DNA of 64,000 nucleotides from contig JAKZHN010000022.1 of NCBI GenBank assembly GCA_037179335.1, positions 539,493-603,492 of the forward strand, in the 5' to 3' direction. The translations under genes and the position numbers were made by a program. The DNA comes from Cyclaneusma minus (Eukaryota > Ascomycota > Leotiomycetes > Marthamycetales > Marthamycetaceae). This document shows positions 60,726 through 64,000 of the stretch, in pieces (the first letter of the stretch is position 1; each line of letters opens with the position of its first letter). Under the pieces are notes generated by a model. That model ran no database searches and was not told where the DNA came from. It saw nothing but the letters and a program-made list of their open reading frames with translations.

Positions 60726-60815
60726 ATCACACGGGGCCGAGGAGGGCGCCCTACAAGCACCTCACAAGGCACGTGCGCTAGAGGTGTTTGGGGGACGAGC
60801 GTTGCTTATTAAAAA
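60726..60815 (+). repeat. GC-rich island, probable LTR start of the right-edge Gypsy relic
   Basis: About 90 bp of high GC (CACGGGGCCGAGGAGGGCGC, GCACGTGCGCTAGAGGTGTT) inside AT-rich sequence, opening TATCACACGGGG, a form expected from TGTCACACGGGG after RIP. It lies about 2.6 kb upstream of a plus-strand Gypsy reverse transcriptase, a suitable place for a 5' LTR. Confidence 0.5.
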
Positions 60816-63800
60816 AGCTAAGCGAGGCTTTTAGTATATAATACTTAGGTATTATTATTTTTATTTAAGAAAGATAGTAATTATCTTTTATAATTAAGAA
60901 ATATATATAATATAGTTTTATTTACTAATTTATTTTTAATTATTATAATAAAATAGCCGCTTTTATTTTAAAAAACAATACTTTGGTAAGATAATAATTA
61001 TTTAATTTATTAGTTATAAATTTGGCAATAATCTTATTTATAAAAATCCTATTAAAAGCCTTAAAAACCAATTTCGCTTAATTTTCAAAAAGTTTAATAT
61101 TGGTAACAATGCCGGCAAAACCTATATATTAATTTAAAAAACCGCGTTTAATAAAGGCAATAATATATTTATTAATTATATTAATAAAGGTATTGCTAAT
61201 ATTAATAATTGAGCCATTTTAATTAGAAATATAAATATATTATATAAAAACAAAGTTAATTAAATTCCCGTTTTCAATTTAATTTAAGGCTAAATAAACT
61301 TGAATTTTAATAATTTCATAATTGTTTAATAACTTATTTAAAAGTTTAAAGCCAAAAAAAGAATTATAAGACTGCAAATTAAAATTAAAACTTTTAATTA
61401 TAAATATATTTTATTTAGCTTAAACTTTAATAATAAGCAACCGATTACTAAAAGGTTTTATATATTTAAAAATCTCTATATATTAAATATTAAGCTATAT
61501 TATATATAATGTATATATAGATATATAATATATATAGATATATAATATATATAAATATTATAAATAATTTAATTGCTTATAAAATGATTTTAATATATAA
61601 TTTTAACCGTTTTTTTAAAAGATAACATAATTCGTATTTATTATATTTTAATTGTATTTAAAGGCTATATAAATATTATATAATAATATTATTAAATAAA
61701 TTATAAATTAAAACAAAATCGTAAAAAAAAATTAAAAAATTAAAAATAAATATAATAAATATAAAGCAATAGTATATATTATATATATTAAACCAGTTTA
61801 TTATAAAGACTTAAAAAAAACCTCTATTATAAAATAGAGATTTTATTTTCTTATACAAAAAATATAGTTTTTAAATTTTTTAATAATGAATTTATTTTTA
61901 AATTTTATAATAATATTAAATAAGATTTTATTTTCTAATAAAACAATTAATCATAAATTAATATATAATATATATTTAATATAGCCAGAAATATTAAATA
62001 TAAAAATAAATTTGATTTTTAATTTAAAGCCAGAAATATATTTAATATAAAAAATTTAGAACAGTATTATAATAATTATAGTAGATTATAAAATTTATAT
62101 AATATTCTGAATAATAATATAGCAATTTAATATTAATTTAATTATAAAAATAAAAAAAATGGCTGTTATTAAAATAAAGGCTAATAATATAGTTAAAATT
62201 AATATCGGTTTCTTTTATATTTTAATTATAGTTTTAGTAATTATAATATATTTAATTGTATTTATAAAAAAAAGGTATATTGAAATCATTAAAAGCTTAG
62301 ATATATAATTTATAAATACAAATAATTTAATAATAGAGTATATATTTTAAAGAGTAATAGTTTTAGCGGCTATAAAAAATGGTTTTAATTATAACTGAGA
62401 TTATAATGGTTATAATTAAAATAAATATAATTAAAATCCTTTTATAAAAGCTGTAAATAAAACCCTTAATTTTATAAATTATAAATATAAATATACCAAT
62501 TAAAGAAAAACAAAATTATTAATAATTGCTTAATTTAACGACTTCTTATAAAATAAAAAGATATAATAGTTAATTATTTAATCGCGATTAATATTTAAAA
62601 TATAGTTCCCGTTTCCGCCTTTATTACTAATAAATTAAATAGAGATTTTATGTTATTAATATTTATAAAAAATAAGAATAAATTAATATATATATATAAT
62701 ATTTATAAATTTGCTTTTTTAATAAAGATAAATAAAAATTAAATAATATTATAAAGTTTTTATTAAAGTTTTTAATAATAAGAGTAATATAAAAACCCAG
62801 AGTATTAAAATATATAAAATATTTATATATTTATATAACTTGTTTTTAAATATATTTTAGCTTTCATAAATAAATAATAAATATTATAATTAAATTAAAG
62901 CCAATTTTATTTATAAATATTAAATTAAATATAAAATTATTATTTAGGATAAGTTAAGAAAATTAGAGAAACTAGATATAATAGTTTATATTTTAAATAT
63001 AGTAAATAAAGAGTTATTATATATAAAATAATATTTAATAAAATAAATAAAAAGCTGTTTTTTACAAAAGATGTTACAAATTTAAATAGAAATCCTATTA
63101 TATATATATTAAGCAAAATTTTAAAATTTTAATAAAATAAAACCGGATTTTACTATGTTTTTGAAATTATAAATTACCAAATATTAAAAATATCAATAAA
63201 CAATATATAATAAAATTAAGATCAAGATTAAAATAAAGAATTAAAATATAAGAGATTAAAAAAAAGCTATTTTAATAATATTTTTAATATAGTAAAAATT
63301 TGTATATTATTTATATATTTTAATTAGGATTATATTATAAAAATTAAAATGAATCCACTTTATTAATTTATTTATAAATCATTTAAAAAATCGCTAATTA
63401 TATTAAAAAGAATTTCGATAATATATTAATAAAAAATTGAGTTTATAAATTAAAAAACCTAATAAAAGCTTTTATATTATTTATATTTAAAAAAGATAAT
63501 AGTTTATATTTATATATTAATTATAAGGAATTAAATAATATAATTTTCAAAAATTGCTATTTATTTCTTTTAATTAATAAATTCCTAACTAAATTAAAAA
63601 AAGCCAAGAGTTTTATTAAGCTGGATTTTAAAAATATATATTATAGGATTTGTATATAAAAGAAAAATAAATAAAAAATAGTATTTTATATAAAATATAG
63701 CCATTTTAAATATTTAATAATACTGTTTAAATTAGCGAAAATATTAATTATATTTTAAATTTATATAAATATAGTATTTAAAGAATTTTTAAATATTATT

Positions 63801-63840
63801 ATAATAATTTATTTTGATAATATTTTAATTTATTTAATAA
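60816..63840 (+). mobile_element. RIP-degraded Ty3/Gypsy element, right edge
   Basis: The reverse transcriptase is readable at about 63330-63840. It runs YDHKIKMNP-like, then a phrase near KKIIVYIYINYKELNNIIFK, LFLLINKFLTKLKKAKSFIK, LDFKNIYYRICI, KYSHFKYLIILFKLAK and EFLNIIIIIYFDNILIYLIN. That is the order of the Gypsy fingers and palm, with the catalytic F-D-D now F-D-N at about 63808-63822. Several TAA/TAG codons interrupt it. Upstream sequence (61-63.3 kb) would be gag and protease but is unreadable. The element ends abruptly in a satellite at 63841, so RNase H and integrase lie beyond or are lost. Confidence 0.75.
61497..61560. repeat. TA-rich microsatellite
   Basis: Runs of TATATAATATATATAGATA-type units inside the Gypsy relic. 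Confidence 0.8.
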
Positions 63841-64000
63841 ACCCTAATAAACCCTAATAAATATAATAAACCCTAATAAATATAATAAATATAATAAATA
63901 TAATAAATATAATAAATATAATAAATATAATAAATATAATAAATATAATAAATATAATAAATATAATAAATATAATAAATATAATAAATATAATAAATAT
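63837..64000. repeat. 9/10-bp satellite running off the window end
   Basis: A tandem array of ATAAATATA (9 bp) with three leading ATAAACCCTA (10 bp) units, the two forms interspersed at the left end and pure 9-bp units thereafter. It abuts the Gypsy reverse transcriptase and continues past 64000. CCCTAA occurs, but not as a head-to-tail hexamer, so it is not a telomere repeat as such. Confidence 0.9.

Noticed and set aside
63837..64000. Telomere at the window end
   Set aside because: CCCTAA appears only inside 10-bp units and the array is mainly ATAAATATA, so it is a satellite, not a telomeric hexamer array.
1..64000. tRNA, rRNA and CRISPR
   Set aside because: No cloverleaf with the expected T-loop box, no ribosomal sequence and no spaced identical repeats were seen; the genome is eukaryotic.

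Overview
The window looks like a chromosome segment of a filamentous ascomycete (Pezizomycotina). The evidence is short spliceosomal introns (about 50-145 bp) with CTAAC/CTGAC branch points, a fungal-type homeodomain regulator, a Tfb2 orthologue, and long AT-rich tracts in which retroelement reverse transcriptases are still readable but riddled with C-to-T/G-to-A changes, as repeat-induced point mutation (RIP) would leave. The species cannot be named from this sequence.

Region 1 (1 to about 13.9 kb) is ordinary, GC-balanced and single-copy. It holds a homeodomain transcription factor on the minus strand (371-2660), then about 6.5 kb without a convincing gene. Next come a nine-exon hotdog-fold acyl-CoA thioesterase of the THEM2/ACOT13 type on the minus strand (9164-10467) and, divergently, the TFIIH core subunit Tfb2/p52 (10788-12253) across a 320-bp shared promoter with two CCAAT boxes. 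A two-exon hypothetical coiled-coil protein follows (13160-13889).

Region 2 (about 13.9-24.5 kb, resuming at 31.1-33.7 kb) is a tandem array, all on the plus strand, of an unfamiliar gene family with eight copies plus one extra terminal exon. Members share a three-exon layout, phase-1 splice junctions, an intron core reading TTTTGCTAACTTC, a C-terminal signature close to R-M-S-P-E-R-E-E-K-L-x-x-F-L, an acidic tail with M-E-x-D, and in several cases an upstream box of about 40 bp. Copies B and F are intact as read here. D carries a 729-bp hAT-type non-autonomous transposon (17-bp terminal inverted repeats, 8-bp target duplication) and a stop codon. E has acquired an unrelated segment. G lost its first exon to an AT-rich block. 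H has one RIP-like stop, but a second, splice-compatible terminal exon lies downstream.

Region 3 is AT-rich: about 17.4-18.4, 24.5-31.1 and 33.7-64 kb. It has no intact gene and consists of RIP-degraded transposons. Those recognised are a minus-strand Ty3/Gypsy relic with one LTR (25.2-30.6 kb), a minus-strand LINE reverse transcriptase (48.0-48.9 kb), a pair of GC-richer direct repeats 6.77 kb apart (48.9 and 55.6 kb) that may bracket a nested element, and a plus-strand Ty3/Gypsy relic at the right edge (60.7-63.8 kb). Several minisatellites are present, including one that runs off the window end.

The candidate undescribed system is the tandem three-exon family: a young, apparently lineage-specific array living between RIP islands and being broken by transposons and point mutation.
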